Assembly (NCBI GenBank): GCA_002418835.1
Contig: DIEX01000033.1
Location: 255,154-319,153, forward strand
Direction of reading: 5' to 3'
From: Spirochaetia bacterium UBA5763
GTDB lineage: Bacteria > Spirochaetota > UBA4802 > UBA5550
Length of the DNA: 64,000 nt
Part shown: positions 52,011 to 60,850 of the stretch, in pieces
How the letters are laid out: each line of letters opens with the position of its first letter
Numbering within the stretch: position 1 is the stretch's first letter
Notes under the pieces: generated by a model
What the model saw: the letters and a program-made list of their open reading frames with translations, nothing else
Database searches by the model: none
Told to the model about the DNA's origin: nothing
Program-made: the position numbers and the translations under genes

Positions 52011-52571
52011 TTAGACCCCCCGTTCAAGTACTTTAAAGATTTCTTCCTCTATTTCATTAATTATTTTTTTGTTTATATCATCTGGAAAGTTATAAAAGCC
52101 GTGTTCCCCGTTTATAACTTTTACTCTGACTTTCTCCTTTTCTTTTAACTCAATAATCATTGGCATTATATCAAATGAATTTTCATTACAAAAAAATAAA
52201 TATGATTGCACTGCCGGTTCTATATATAAATACTCTCTTATCCTTGAACCATAAATTCCAATGACTGTATTTATGCGTTTATCAACCGAAAATAACCAGG
52301 CAATGGTTGCTCCGACACTAAATCCCGCTAAATATATTTCTGAATTAATATTTGCATTAATAATATTATCAATAACATAAAATCCTTTTTCAATGCCAAC
52401 CTCGGAATAAAATTTTTTATAAGATTCCTGTTCATCATTTCCGCAGTAATTATCTTCATATAAAGAAGGGAGTATAACATTAAATTTTTTGTTTATAAGT
52501 TTCTGCCGCAGTTCTAGCAGATTTTCTGTAATGCCATAAATTTCGTGAATAAGAATAATTGTTTTTTGCAT
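52011..52571 (-). CDS. Alpha/beta hydrolase, dienelactone hydrolase-like
   Basis: A 186-aa hydrolase with an oxyanion segment IILIHEIYGI at the start, nucleophile motif GFSVGA (Ser rather than the Cys of classical dienelactone hydrolases) and a late catalytic His in GEHGFYNF. It is clearly more AT-rich than its neighbours, which may point to acquisition. Substrate unknown. The gene stands alone. Confidence 0.72.
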   Translation of the reverse strand: MQKTIILIHEIYGITENLLELRQKLINKKFNVILPSLYEDNYCGNDEQESYKKFYSEVGIEKGFYVIDNIINANINSEIYLAGFSVGATIAWLFSVDKRINTVIGIYGSRIREYLYIEPAVQSYLFFCNENSFDIMPMIIELKEKEKVRVKVINGEHGFYNFPDDINKKIINEIEEEIFKVLERGV

Positions 52572-52684
52572 GATAACCCAGTTTAAGAAAACATTTAGTT
52601 ATGTAAACTCAGCGGATATGGCATTCTCTGATGTACCTGCCCTTACTATAAAGACCTTTGAGGCAGTAATTATTACAAAATAAA

Positions 52685-52710
52685 TAAAAAAGGCCGCTCA
52701 ATTGGCAGCC
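52685..52710 (-). terminator. Rho-independent terminator of the SDR gene
   Basis: On the minus strand GGCTGC pairs with GCGGCC (one U-G pair) around CAATTGA and is followed by a T-run. It lies about 25 bp after the SDR stop. Confidence 0.72.
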
Positions 52711-52735
52711 CTTCTTATCTTCAAATAAAATACTG

Positions 52736-53524
52736 CTACTTCGCAGCCATACCGCCATCAAGGGGAAGAATGGCTCCAGTCATAAAGTCTGAAGCTTTCG
52801 ATGCAAGGAATACAGCAAGCCCCTTGATGTCATCAGCCTCACCGGCTTTGCGTAGAGGTATAACTGAAAGCATTGCATTAAGCATGTTTTCCATTCCGGG
52901 CTTGAATACGTAGCCCATCATATCTGTATGGAAGAATCCCGGTGCTATACAGTTTACATATATTTTATGGTCAGCAAGTTTTACAGCAAGATTTTTTGTC
53001 AGAATTTCAATTGCAGCCTTTGATGAGTTATAGGCTACTGCCGGGTGAGCAATCTCAAGAGATCCCCTGGAACCGAAGATTGATGAAATGTTTATAATCT
53101 TCCCGCCACCCTGCTCTTTCATAATATTCGCAACTTTCTGAGTCAGTATCCACACTCCGCGTACATTTACATTGAATATCTTGTCCCATCCGTCCAGCGG
53201 AAACTCAAGAGTGGGCGCTCCCCATGTTACACCGGAGTTATTCACAAGGATATCAACCCTTCCGAACTCCTTCATAGCTGCATCAACAAGGCTGTCTATC
53301 TGTTCTTTATCACCAAGATCGCACTTTACAGCAAGATACTTAATTCCATGGGCATCAGCGAGTCTCTTACCAACCTCTTCACAATTTTCCACTTTCCGGG
53401 ATGCTATTACGAGGTTCGCGCCTGCTTCGGCGAGGCCCTCTGAAATAAATTCCCCTATACCGCGGCCTCCCCCTGTAATTATCGCGACCTTCCCTTTAAG
53501 GCTGAACATTTCATTTACATTCAT
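52736..53524 (-). CDS. Short-chain dehydrogenase/reductase
   Basis: A 262-aa SDR with TGGGRGIG (about 17-24), NNSGVT, INISSIFGS and the YNSSK catalytic pair. It resembles gluconate 5-dehydrogenase and ketoacyl reductase types. It stands alone with its own terminator, unlike the operon SDRs at 39-43 kb. Substrate unknown. Confidence 0.85.
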   Translation of the reverse strand: MNVNEMFSLKGKVAIITGGGRGIGEFISEGLAEAGANLVIASRKVENCEEVGKRLADAHGIKYLAVKCDLGDKEQIDSLVDAAMKEFGRVDILVNNSGVTWGAPTLEFPLDGWDKIFNVNVRGVWILTQKVANIMKEQGGGKIINISSIFGSRGSLEIAHPAVAYNSSKAAIEILTKNLAVKLADHKIYVNCIAPGFFHTDMMGYVFKPGMENMLNAMLSVIPLRKAGEADDIKGLAVFLASKASDFMTGAILPLDGGMAAK

Positions 53525-53959
53525 TGTACAACTCCTTGCAGTTTATTTTCCCCGGGTCTGCCCTGACTAATGCGGACCCTGTAATACTCAAGCACCGGCA
53601 ATTTGTTCAATTTTATTGAAAAGCTTCTCTTTAAGTCAATCCGTTTTACAAAAAACCGCTGCGCCAATTACCGGCAGATAATATTCCTTTAATATTTTAT
53701 TTTTAATGTTATTTTGCTTGCAGATCACAAAATTTACTTATATTATTAATATGTATTATATCAGATAGCGAAATGATTTCGCGATGTCATTTCGAACAAA
53801 TGTGAGCCCTTCGACAAGCTCAGGAACCGGTGTTTACAGTCAGTGAGCCTGCCGGACTGCTCACCCGAAGAAATGATGCGGGTTTGAAATGACAAATTGA
53901 TGTCTTGATTTATTATAAAAATGCTATAATTAAAAACTTTCTGATCAGAATGGTATGTT
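53525..53959. other. Gap holding a TGTCATTTCGAA element
   Basis: About 435 bp between divergent genes, AT-rich apart from the repeat at 53785-53894. The promoters of both flanking genes must lie here. Confidence 0.5.
53785..53894. repeat. Dispersed TGTCATTTCGAA...ATGACA element
   Basis: A 110-bp element with inverted ends TGTCATTTCGAA and TTTGAAATGACA. A small GCGAAAT/ATTTCGC repeat lies just to its left. The other TTCGAA-type copy is at 62825-62932. Confidence 0.75.
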
Positions 53960-54376
53960 ATGGAAGAGAAGAAATACAAAAACCCGGCACCCACTGTAGA
54001 TATAATCATAGAAACAGAATCAAAGGGGAGGAGAGGGATCGTCCTCATTAAAAGAAAAAATCCCCCTTACGGATGGGCTATACCCGGCGGCTTCGTTGAC
54101 TATGGTGAAACCCTTGAAAATGCCGCAGTCAGGGAGGCAAAGGAGGAGACATCTCTTGACGTTGAGCTTATCCGCCAGTTCCACGCCTACTCCGATCCCG
54201 CAAGGGACACCAGGCAGCATACAATATCCACAGTCTTTATTGCGAAAGCTTCAGGTGAACCGGAAGGAAAAGATGATGCTGCCGAGGCCAGGATATTCAG
54301 GTTTGATGAAATCCCCTCTGACATGGCGTTTGATCACAGGAAAATTCTGGAAGATTTTTTTACAGCAAAATACTGA
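53960..54376 (+). CDS. Nudix hydrolase
   Basis: A 138-aa Nudix enzyme. The Nudix box GGFVDYGETLENAAVREAKE followed by ETSL keeps all catalytic glutamates, with Ser in place of the usual glycine. It is of the ADP-ribose pyrophosphatase/MutT class; the substrate is open. The next gene (acyltransferase-hydrolase) starts 18 bp later, so they share a transcript. Confidence 0.88.
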   Translation: MEEKKYKNPAPTVDIIIETESKGRRGIVLIKRKNPPYGWAIPGGFVDYGETLENAAVREAKEETSLDVELIRQFHAYSDPARDTRQHTISTVFIAKASGEPEGKDDAAEARIFRFDEIPSDMAFDHRKILEDFFTAKY

Positions 54377-54394
54377 GGCTTCAGGAGGACTGAC

Positions 54395-56569
54395 ATGACC
54401 CTTTCAAAATTTATGCTTAACGCAGCCAAACTTACAATGGATGCGCTGTTCAAGGCATCTGAAGCTGATATCAGGGTTCACGATGTGGAGAATGTCCCTG
54501 CCACACATGTGCTTTACGTAGTCAATCACTTCACAAGAATGGAAACAGCCTTTCTGCCATATATTATTCATAAGAATACAGGGCAATACTGCCTCTCCCT
54601 TGCGGACTCATCTTTCTTCAAGGGGAAACTGGAATCGATTCTGCATAAGATGGGAGCTGTGTCAACTAAGGACCCTGACAGGGACAAGGTACTCTCCAAC
54701 GCTCTGCTCACGGGAAAGATGTCTGTTATAATTTATCCCGAAGGCCAGATGATAAAAGACAAGAAGATCGTTGAAAAGGGGAAACTCATTGTATACAACA
54801 CCGGCATAAGAAGACCGCCTCACTCAGGAGCCGCAACAATTGCCCTTCGCTCTGAAATAAACAGGCAGATAATACGCAGGCTCTACGATAAGGGAAGAAA
54901 AGAGGACCTTGAAGTATTCATGAAGGCTTACGGTATAGGGAGAGAGGATCTCGCCGGAGTGCTTACAGGGTCAACATATATTGTGCCTGTAAATATCACC
55001 TACTACCCCATCCGCGCAAGAAACAACATGATAAAAAAACTTGTGGAAAAATTCGCCGGGGAGATCACAGGGAGATTCGCAGAGGAACTTGAGGTTGAAG
55101 GAACAATGCTCACAAAGGGCGTGGATATTGATATAAATTTCGGTAAAGCGATCAAGATGTCGGACTATGTCAATAAGACACGCATAGTCAGCAACATATT
55201 CAAATGCGGAAAAGAGACCTGTCTTGAGGATATCTCCGGCAATGAAGATATTAAAAAATTAAGTCTTAAGGTCATGCAGAAGTATATGACTTCCATCTAC
55301 AATATGACCACAGTTAACCATGATCATATATTCGCCTATATACTGGCGAACTATCCTAAAAATACAATTCATGATTACGATTTTAAAAACAGGGCATCCC
55401 TTGCAATTGAACGTATAAAGGAGCTGAAGATCAACTCTTTCCACTCCACCCTTTTGAAGAGACACAACATCGGCGCTGATGTATTCCATGAAAAATACGA
55501 CAGCTTTATGGAGGAGGCTGTAAAAAACAGGCTGGTTGAAGTGAAAGGTGATACAATAATAAGAAACACAGGGCTCTTCGCGCTGATTTACAACTTCCAC
55601 ATTGTCAGAAGAGACAACTTTGTCGAGGTGCTTAATAACGAAATCGAGCCACTCACCGAGCTTACAAATATGTTAAGGAAGATCATGTTCATGCCCCCCT
55701 GGCTGGTTAAGCTCAAGGTGAGGGACACGTTCCTTAATCTTGATAAGAAGATATTCCTTGACGATTACAACAGGTATTACAGGGAGGGGGAGACACGGCA
55801 TGAAAATGTCGGCGCCCCGATATTTCTTCATAACATGTTCAACAGGTATGGCGTAATACTCGTTCATGGCTACATGGCTGCCCCTGAAGAGATGCGCCTG
55901 CTTGCAGAGAAGATTCATAAGGCCGGATACTCGGTATATGTAGCGAGGCTCAAGGGGCATGGAACATCTCCGAAGGATCTCGCGCATGTGCGCTGGCAGG
56001 ACTGGAATGAATCTGTCAACAGGGGATACGTTATTATGAAAAACAGCGTAAGTGAATTTGCTGTGTGCGGTTTTTCCACAGGAGCCGGACTCGCTCTGCT
56101 CCAGTCTGAGCAGAAGGGCGAAAAATTCAAAGCTATGATATCAATCGCGGCTCCCCTGAGGCTTCAGGATATTCGCGCCTATCTATCCGGTGCTGTGACG
56201 GTGTTTAACTCGATACTCAAAAAATTTAATCTTGGTAAAAACAGAGTCGAGTTTATACCGAATGTCCCTGAAAACCCTGACATAAACTATCCGCGTAATC
56301 CGATAAACGGAATCTATGAACTGGGGCAGCTGATGAAAGTTGTTGAAAGCAACCTCTCGTCAATAAAAATACCCGCTCTTATCATACAGGCCCAGAATGA
56401 CCCAGTAGTAAACCCCCTCAGTGCGGAGGAGATTTACAAAAAAATCAGTTCTCAGGACAAAAAACTTGTCCGGATTAAATCAGCAAGACACGGCATTGTT
56501 AGAGGTCACGAGCTGAAGGAGGTTGCCGGTGAGGTGATATCCTTCCTTGACAGGATATTCGGAAGATAA
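54395..56569 (+). CDS. Fusion: PlsC-like acyltransferase and alpha/beta hydrolase
   Basis: A 724-aa two-part protein. The N-terminal part (about 1-250) is a glycerolipid acyltransferase with NHFTRME (an Hx4E form of the Hx4D motif) and YPEGQM. A middle helical stretch has no clear family. The C-terminal part (about 480-724) is an alpha/beta hydrolase with GVILVHGYMAAPEEM, KGHGTSP, nucleophile Ser561 in CGFSTGAG, Asp in QNDPVVNP and a final His in ARHGI, close to carboxylesterase or monoacylglycerol lipase. One protein could thus both add and remove acyl groups of lipids; the fusion logic is inference. Confidence 0.83.
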   Translation: MTLSKFMLNAAKLTMDALFKASEADIRVHDVENVPATHVLYVVNHFTRMETAFLPYIIHKNTGQYCLSLADSSFFKGKLESILHKMGAVSTKDPDRDKVLSNALLTGKMSVIIYPEGQMIKDKKIVEKGKLIVYNTGIRRPPHSGAATIALRSEINRQIIRRLYDKGRKEDLEVFMKAYGIGREDLAGVLTGSTYIVPVNITYYPIRARNNMIKKLVEKFAGEITGRFAEELEVEGTMLTKGVDIDINFGKAIKMSDYVNKTRIVSNIFKCGKETCLEDISGNEDIKKLSLKVMQKYMTSIYNMTTVNHDHIFAYILANYPKNTIHDYDFKNRASLAIERIKELKINSFHSTLLKRHNIGADVFHEKYDSFMEEAVKNRLVEVKGDTIIRNTGLFALIYNFHIVRRDNFVEVLNNEIEPLTELTNMLRKIMFMPPWLVKLKVRDTFLNLDKKIFLDDYNRYYREGETRHENVGAPIFLHNMFNRYGVILVHGYMAAPEEMRLLAEKIHKAGYSVYVARLKGHGTSPKDLAHVRWQDWNESVNRGYVIMKNSVSEFAVCGFSTGAGLALLQSEQKGEKFKAMISIAAPLRLQDIRAYLSGAVTVFNSILKKFNLGKNRVEFIPNVPENPDINYPRNPINGIYELGQLMKVVESNLSSIKIPALIIQAQNDPVVNPLSAEEIYKKISSQDKKLVRIKSARHGIVRGHELKEVAGEVISFLDRIFGR

Positions 56570-56645
56570 AAAAACTGTTTTCTGCTGTACATGGCTTTCT
56601 CTTTTTTTATGATTGTTATAGTATCATTTTTATAAGGAGAGAGCA

Positions 56646-57032
56646 ATGTCCAGATTCTTCAATACTTTTATTCTAATAATGGTTTCATCCCTGGTTTTTG
56701 CCGGCCCGGTAGAAGAGAACAAAACAGCTAATCAAAACGGTAATCAGCAGATAACTGCAAAGTTTATTGATGGCGGAAGGATCTTCGAAAACGAGTATTA
56801 CGTTACATTCAAGCCGGTTAAAGGTGCTGCAATAAAATTTAATGTAACGTTCCCGGATGAAAAAATTACAGACCTTAAACTCTTCACAGATAAAAAAGGT
56901 GTTCTTATCCCCAACAGTAAAATGAAAAATAAAAACTTCATCATACAGTATATAAAGAAAGATATTGAAGATGAAAACACAGGTGAACCTGTCACCCGGT
57001 ACTTTATCGAATCAATTAAACTGAAAAAGTAG
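56646..57032 (+). CDS. Exported 128-aa protein of unknown function
   Basis: Begins with a signal sequence (FNTFILIMVSSLVFAGPVE). The mature part is a small charged domain rich in beta-prone segments (YYVTFKPVKGAAIKFNVTFP). I know no family. The exported SH3 protein follows 9 bp after its stop. Confidence 0.68.
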   Translation: MSRFFNTFILIMVSSLVFAGPVEENKTANQNGNQQITAKFIDGGRIFENEYYVTFKPVKGAAIKFNVTFPDEKITDLKLFTDKKGVLIPNSKMKNKNFIIQYIKKDIEDENTGEPVTRYFIESIKLKK

Positions 57033-57041
57033 GAGATCATT

Positions 57042-57755
57042 ATGAAAAAAATAATTGTTATCTTTATCACGCTCCTCATTTCAGCGGCAGCCATAATCCC
57101 GGCACCGGTATATACTGATGAAGTCAAAGGATTTAAAAAATTCCAGCTAATACCTCAGGATGATTCTGTTAAGGATAAAGAGTTTTCAATTTTTATTACA
57201 AAATTCAAAAAGGATGTTAAAAGCAGAAATATAGACTCACTAAAAAAATCTATATCACCCGACATCAGCTGGAGCTTCGGCGACAATGAGGGGATCAAAG
57301 GTTTTCTTAAAAACTGGAAGCTTGATAAAAACCCGAAAAATTCTCCATTCTGGGATGAGATTGAAAAGGTTCTCTCCCTCGGCTCAGTTTTTTATAATGA
57401 TGAAAAAACATCACATGCGTTCCCGTATCTTTTTGTAACATTCCCTGCGGATTATGATCAGTTTCAGTTTGCTGCACTTACCGGTAAAAAAATAAATATC
57501 CGGAAAGAGGCCTCCTCAAAATCCGCCGTGATTGAAACCCTTGACTATGAGATCGTAAAACCTGTTCCATCCCCTGAAGCACGAAAAAAAGAGACTGTAA
57601 GCGGATTCAGAGGTGAATGGATTGAAGTAACCACAGCTTCCGGAAAAACTGGTTATGTTTTCAGCCGGTACATACATTCATCAATCGGTTACAGGGCAAT
57701 CTTTGAAAAGAAGGGTAAAACCTGGATGATGACAGCTTTTATATCAGGGGATTAA
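57042..57755 (+). CDS. Exported SH3-domain protein
   Basis: A 237-aa protein with a signal sequence (IIVIFITLLISAAAIIPAP), a middle domain resembling periplasmic NTF2-like folds (FSIFITKFKKDVKSRNIDSL) and a C-terminal bacterial SH3 domain (INIRKEASSKSAVIETLDYE ... GEWIEVTTASGKTGYVFSRY). Such domains usually bind the cell wall. It is the second gene of a small exported-protein operon, and a two-way terminator follows. Confidence 0.75.
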   Translation: MKKIIVIFITLLISAAAIIPAPVYTDEVKGFKKFQLIPQDDSVKDKEFSIFITKFKKDVKSRNIDSLKKSISPDISWSFGDNEGIKGFLKNWKLDKNPKNSPFWDEIEKVLSLGSVFYNDEKTSHAFPYLFVTFPADYDQFQFAALTGKKINIRKEASSKSAVIETLDYEIVKPVPSPEARKKETVSGFRGEWIEVTTASGKTGYVFSRYIHSSIGYRAIFEKKGKTWMMTAFISGD

Positions 57756-57768
57756 ATTGAATTATCAA

Positions 57769-57809
57769 ATTACTGATATCGGAAAAAACTTTTTCCCGAT
57801 ATCAGTAAT
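57769..57809. terminator. Two-way rho-independent terminator between convergent genes
   Basis: ATTACTGATATCGGAAAAA pairs with its reverse complement around a short centre, with A/T runs on both flanks. It lies between the SH3 gene and the convergent glycan-binding gene. Confidence 0.8.
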
Positions 57810-57823
57810 AGTAACTTTTTAGT

Positions 57824-58447
57824 CTAATAAATTCCGCTGCCGAAAAAATTAATCTCCGCGATTGATGTGTCCTGAAATTTACTGCCGGGATAAACTTCAA
57901 CAATCTCAAGCTTTATTGCTGTGCTTTTCTTTTTGCTGAGTTTAACTTCGGGAAAATTCACTGTCTGAAACCCATAAACATCACTTAACTTTACGATAGC
58001 AAAAGCTTTATTATCAGCATACAGCTTCAAAGTTTTAACACGGGAATTGTCAGACCATAACTCCCTTTTTTTAACATAGCCATTTGCAATCCTGAATCCG
58101 CGGACCGTATAATTATCATGCCCCAGAGATTTTGCTTCAAAAGTAAAAGTTATACTCTCTCCGATTCCGTAATCCTTCTTCCCCTCAACCCAGGCCGTAT
58201 CAGGTTTAAAATCATGCGCATTGGATGCCGCGTACTTATTCTTAATTCTGTCTGCAAGAGATGAACCGGCTTTTACTGTTACTTTCTGCCCGCCGTCATA
58301 CCAGCTGTCACCCTGGAGTTCATTGCTGTATTCCTCAAAATTATATTCACTGCCGTCATATTCCGCCGCAATTTCAGGTAAAGTTTTTTGTGCAGATAAT
58401 GTGAATACTGAAAGACAAATCAAAACTGCAAGATATAAATTCCTCAT
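57824..58447 (-). CDS. Exported protein with NADase-type glycan-binding domain
   Basis: A 207-aa protein with a signal sequence (LYLAVLICLSVFTLSAQ). The rest resembles the discoidin-like NADase-type glycan-binding domain: NKYAASNAHDFKPDTAWVEG, GIGESITFTFEAK, GFRIANGYVK, VKTLKLYADNK and IAEINFFGSGIY at the end. It probably binds carbohydrate at the cell surface. It stands alone and is convergent with the SH3 operon. Confidence 0.78.
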   Translation of the reverse strand: MRNLYLAVLICLSVFTLSAQKTLPEIAAEYDGSEYNFEEYSNELQGDSWYDGGQKVTVKAGSSLADRIKNKYAASNAHDFKPDTAWVEGKKDYGIGESITFTFEAKSLGHDNYTVRGFRIANGYVKKRELWSDNSRVKTLKLYADNKAFAIVKLSDVYGFQTVNFPEVKLSKKKSTAIKLEIVEVYPGSKFQDTSIAEINFFGSGIY

Positions 58448-58614
58448 ATAAAAACCTCATAATATTTAAATACATATACATGATTAACTGATACATTATC
58501 TCTGCAAGATTAATTATAGTTCATGCCGCAGAAAAAAATTCATAACTGGTACTGAATTATGGATTTCCGCTTGCCCGATATATATATTATAATCAGATAC
58601 ATGGAGGTGATATT

Positions 58615-58872
58615 ATGAGTATAGTCAGGGCCATTGATCAGATGATAGATGAACTCAAGGAAAAAAAACGATCACCTGAACATATTATCATGGGGAAGAA
58701 TTACTTCTATAAATGGATGGTTGAGATAAGCCACGATCACAACATAGATCTTGAACCGCAGAAAAAGAAGTATAAATTCACCCATAAGAATATACCAATA
58801 ATAATCTGCGACAGCGAAATTCTTGAGATTGTGCCGAACGCGAAGTTTATGCTGGATGATATTGATTCTTAA
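58615..58872 (+). CDS. Small 85-aa protein of unknown function
   Basis: A short gene with a strong GGAGGTGAT ribosome site just before the ATG. The product is charged, with no membrane segment or known motif. It stands alone between the glycan-binding gene and a repeat element. Confidence 0.62.
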   Translation: MSIVRAIDQMIDELKEKKRSPEHIIMGKNYFYKWMVEISHDHNIDLEPQKKKYKFTHKNIPIIICDSEILEIVPNAKFMLDDIDS

Positions 58873-58931
58873 ATATATAGAAGTTTCCATATACTTCACA
58901 GCATTCCGGGGCTGACCTAAAAGTAATTTCT

Positions 58932-59004
58932 TTGTCATACCGGCTGTAGCGTGCGCGCCCAGAGCGTAGCGAAGAAGTGCCCTTGGGGTAAAACCGGATG
59001 ACAA
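58932..59004. repeat. Dispersed TGTCATACCGG...CCGGATGACAA element, copy 4
   Basis: A 73-bp short relative of the copies at 9387 and 17322, starting TTGTCATACCGGCTGTAGC and ending AAACCGGATGACAA. Confidence 0.75.
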
Positions 59005-59092
59005 AAACAGGAAAATCTGACTTTTTAGACAACCCCTTCCTGCAGTTATAGTAGACTGATTTTTCTTATCAGCCTTTTTATCATAAAATAAT

Positions 59093-60721
59093 TTATGATT
59101 TTTTCAGCTCTTTCTCTCTAAGTAATCTCCTCAGAGGTTTCCCCACTGCACTCCTGGGGAGCTCATTCAGAAATTCAACATGAGTAGGAACCTTATATGG
59201 AGCAAGCTTCTCCCGGCAGTAGTTCTTCACATCATCTTCAGTTAGCGAAGCCCCTTCGCGGAGTACAATAAAAGCTTTAACAGTTTCCCCCCTCTTAATA
59301 TCAGGAATACCGATTGCACATGTCTCGAGTACTGCCGGGTGCTGGTAAAGAACTTCATCTATATCACGGGGATAAACATTAAATCCGCTGCATAGAATCA
59401 TATCCTTCTTGCGATCAACAATGAAAACAAAGCCGTCTTCATCAATATAACCGATATCGCCTGTATAGAACCAGCCGTCCTTCATCGCAATGGCTGTCTC
59501 TTTCTCATTCATCCAGTAACCTGTCATAACCTGCGGGCCTTTAACTATTATCTCCCCTTCTTTCCCGACAGGCATTTCATCTTTTCCGGAATCCAGATCA
59601 ACAATTTTAAGATCTACATCAGGCCACGGAATTCCAACGCTTCCGATTTTTCTTGTTTTTATCATATTTGAAGTAACAATATTAGTTGTCTCTGACGCGC
59701 CGTACCCTTCAATAATCCGCGCACCGGATTTCGCTTCAAACTCATTGAAGCTTTCAACAGAGAGTGGTGATGAACCGCATATCACACCGCGCAGAGAACG
59801 TATTTTTGACTCAGGGAGTTTTGGATGATTGTTCAGCCCTATAATAAGTGCGGGAACAGCTGTAAGAACTGTGGGCTCATGCTTGTTTATTGATTCAAGG
59901 AGATAATTGAGGTCAGGCCTCGGTATAAGAAGAATAGAGCCCCCTATATAATTGCACGCATTGATTGTTGTATTAAATCCGAATATATGGTAAAGTGGTA
60001 CAATTCCCACGCACTTTACAAGTTCATACGGACATGCCTGAAGCATCTGGTGTCCGATCTGATAAGCCATGGACACTATGTTATAATTAGTAAGGCAGCA
60101 ACCCTTGGATACCCCTGTTGTTCCCCCAGTATACTGAAGCATTGCTATATCATCAGCTGTGACCTCAACATCGGGCTCCTTATCTTCACCCTTTCCGGTG
60201 AGCTCGTTAAAATCGATCACATCTTTACCTGTCATATCAATAGGGAGAGAGGCAAGCTGAATCGAGATTATATTTTTAATTAAAGTTTTTCCGTTTCTTT
60301 TTGCTTCAATTACTTTGTCCGCGAACATTGCCATTACAACAATGGTTTCAGCTTCACAATCCTTAAACTGGTGAGTAATTTCATCAACAGTGTAAAGCGG
60401 ATTTGCCGGCACAGCAATAGCGCCGATTTTAAAACATGCCTGAAGCGCAAGTATATACTGCGGAATGTTTGCAGCCATAAGACCTACTCTGTCACCCTTT
60501 TTCACCCCCAGGCCCATGAGAGCATTGGCGAACTTACGCGCGATCATATTACTTGTCTGATAATTTAAAACTATGTCATCAAGAATAATGTAAGGCCTGC
60601 TCCCTTTTGTTACTGCGTGGCTTAGAAACATATCCTTAACCGGAATTCTTGGATATACATAACTTCTTGGTATAGCAGGATCGTAGCTTTTATGCCACGA
60701 ACGGTTACCTTCAACGGACAT
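59093..60721 (-). CDS. AMP-forming acyl-CoA synthetase
   Basis: A 542-aa enzyme that activates a carboxylic acid to its CoA thioester using ATP. Motifs: P-loop YTGGTTGVSKGC, the core YGASETTN, and the late GWFYTGDIGYIDEDGF with the adenylate-forming signature, ending with the lysine in RSAVGKPLRRLL. The start is at 60721 with GAGGGGG upstream; the frame extends to 60736. It probably feeds acyl-CoA oxidation. The acid is unknown. Confidence 0.92.
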   Translation of the reverse strand: MSVEGNRSWHKSYDPAIPRSYVYPRIPVKDMFLSHAVTKGSRPYIILDDIVLNYQTSNMIARKFANALMGLGVKKGDRVGLMAANIPQYILALQACFKIGAIAVPANPLYTVDEITHQFKDCEAETIVVMAMFADKVIEAKRNGKTLIKNIISIQLASLPIDMTGKDVIDFNELTGKGEDKEPDVEVTADDIAMLQYTGGTTGVSKGCCLTNYNIVSMAYQIGHQMLQACPYELVKCVGIVPLYHIFGFNTTINACNYIGGSILLIPRPDLNYLLESINKHEPTVLTAVPALIIGLNNHPKLPESKIRSLRGVICGSSPLSVESFNEFEAKSGARIIEGYGASETTNIVTSNMIKTRKIGSVGIPWPDVDLKIVDLDSGKDEMPVGKEGEIIVKGPQVMTGYWMNEKETAIAMKDGWFYTGDIGYIDEDGFVFIVDRKKDMILCSGFNVYPRDIDEVLYQHPAVLETCAIGIPDIKRGETVKAFIVLREGASLTEDDVKNYCREKLAPYKVPTHVEFLNELPRSAVGKPLRRLLREKELKKS

Positions 60722-60850
60722 ATTAATCCCCCTCATATTTTAATTTTTATTTATATATTTATTCGCATAACACAGAAAAATTTTTGTGTCAAGAAATAAG
60801 ATCTATAAATAGCAAATATGAAAGTTATTCCGGCATTTTATAATTCATTA

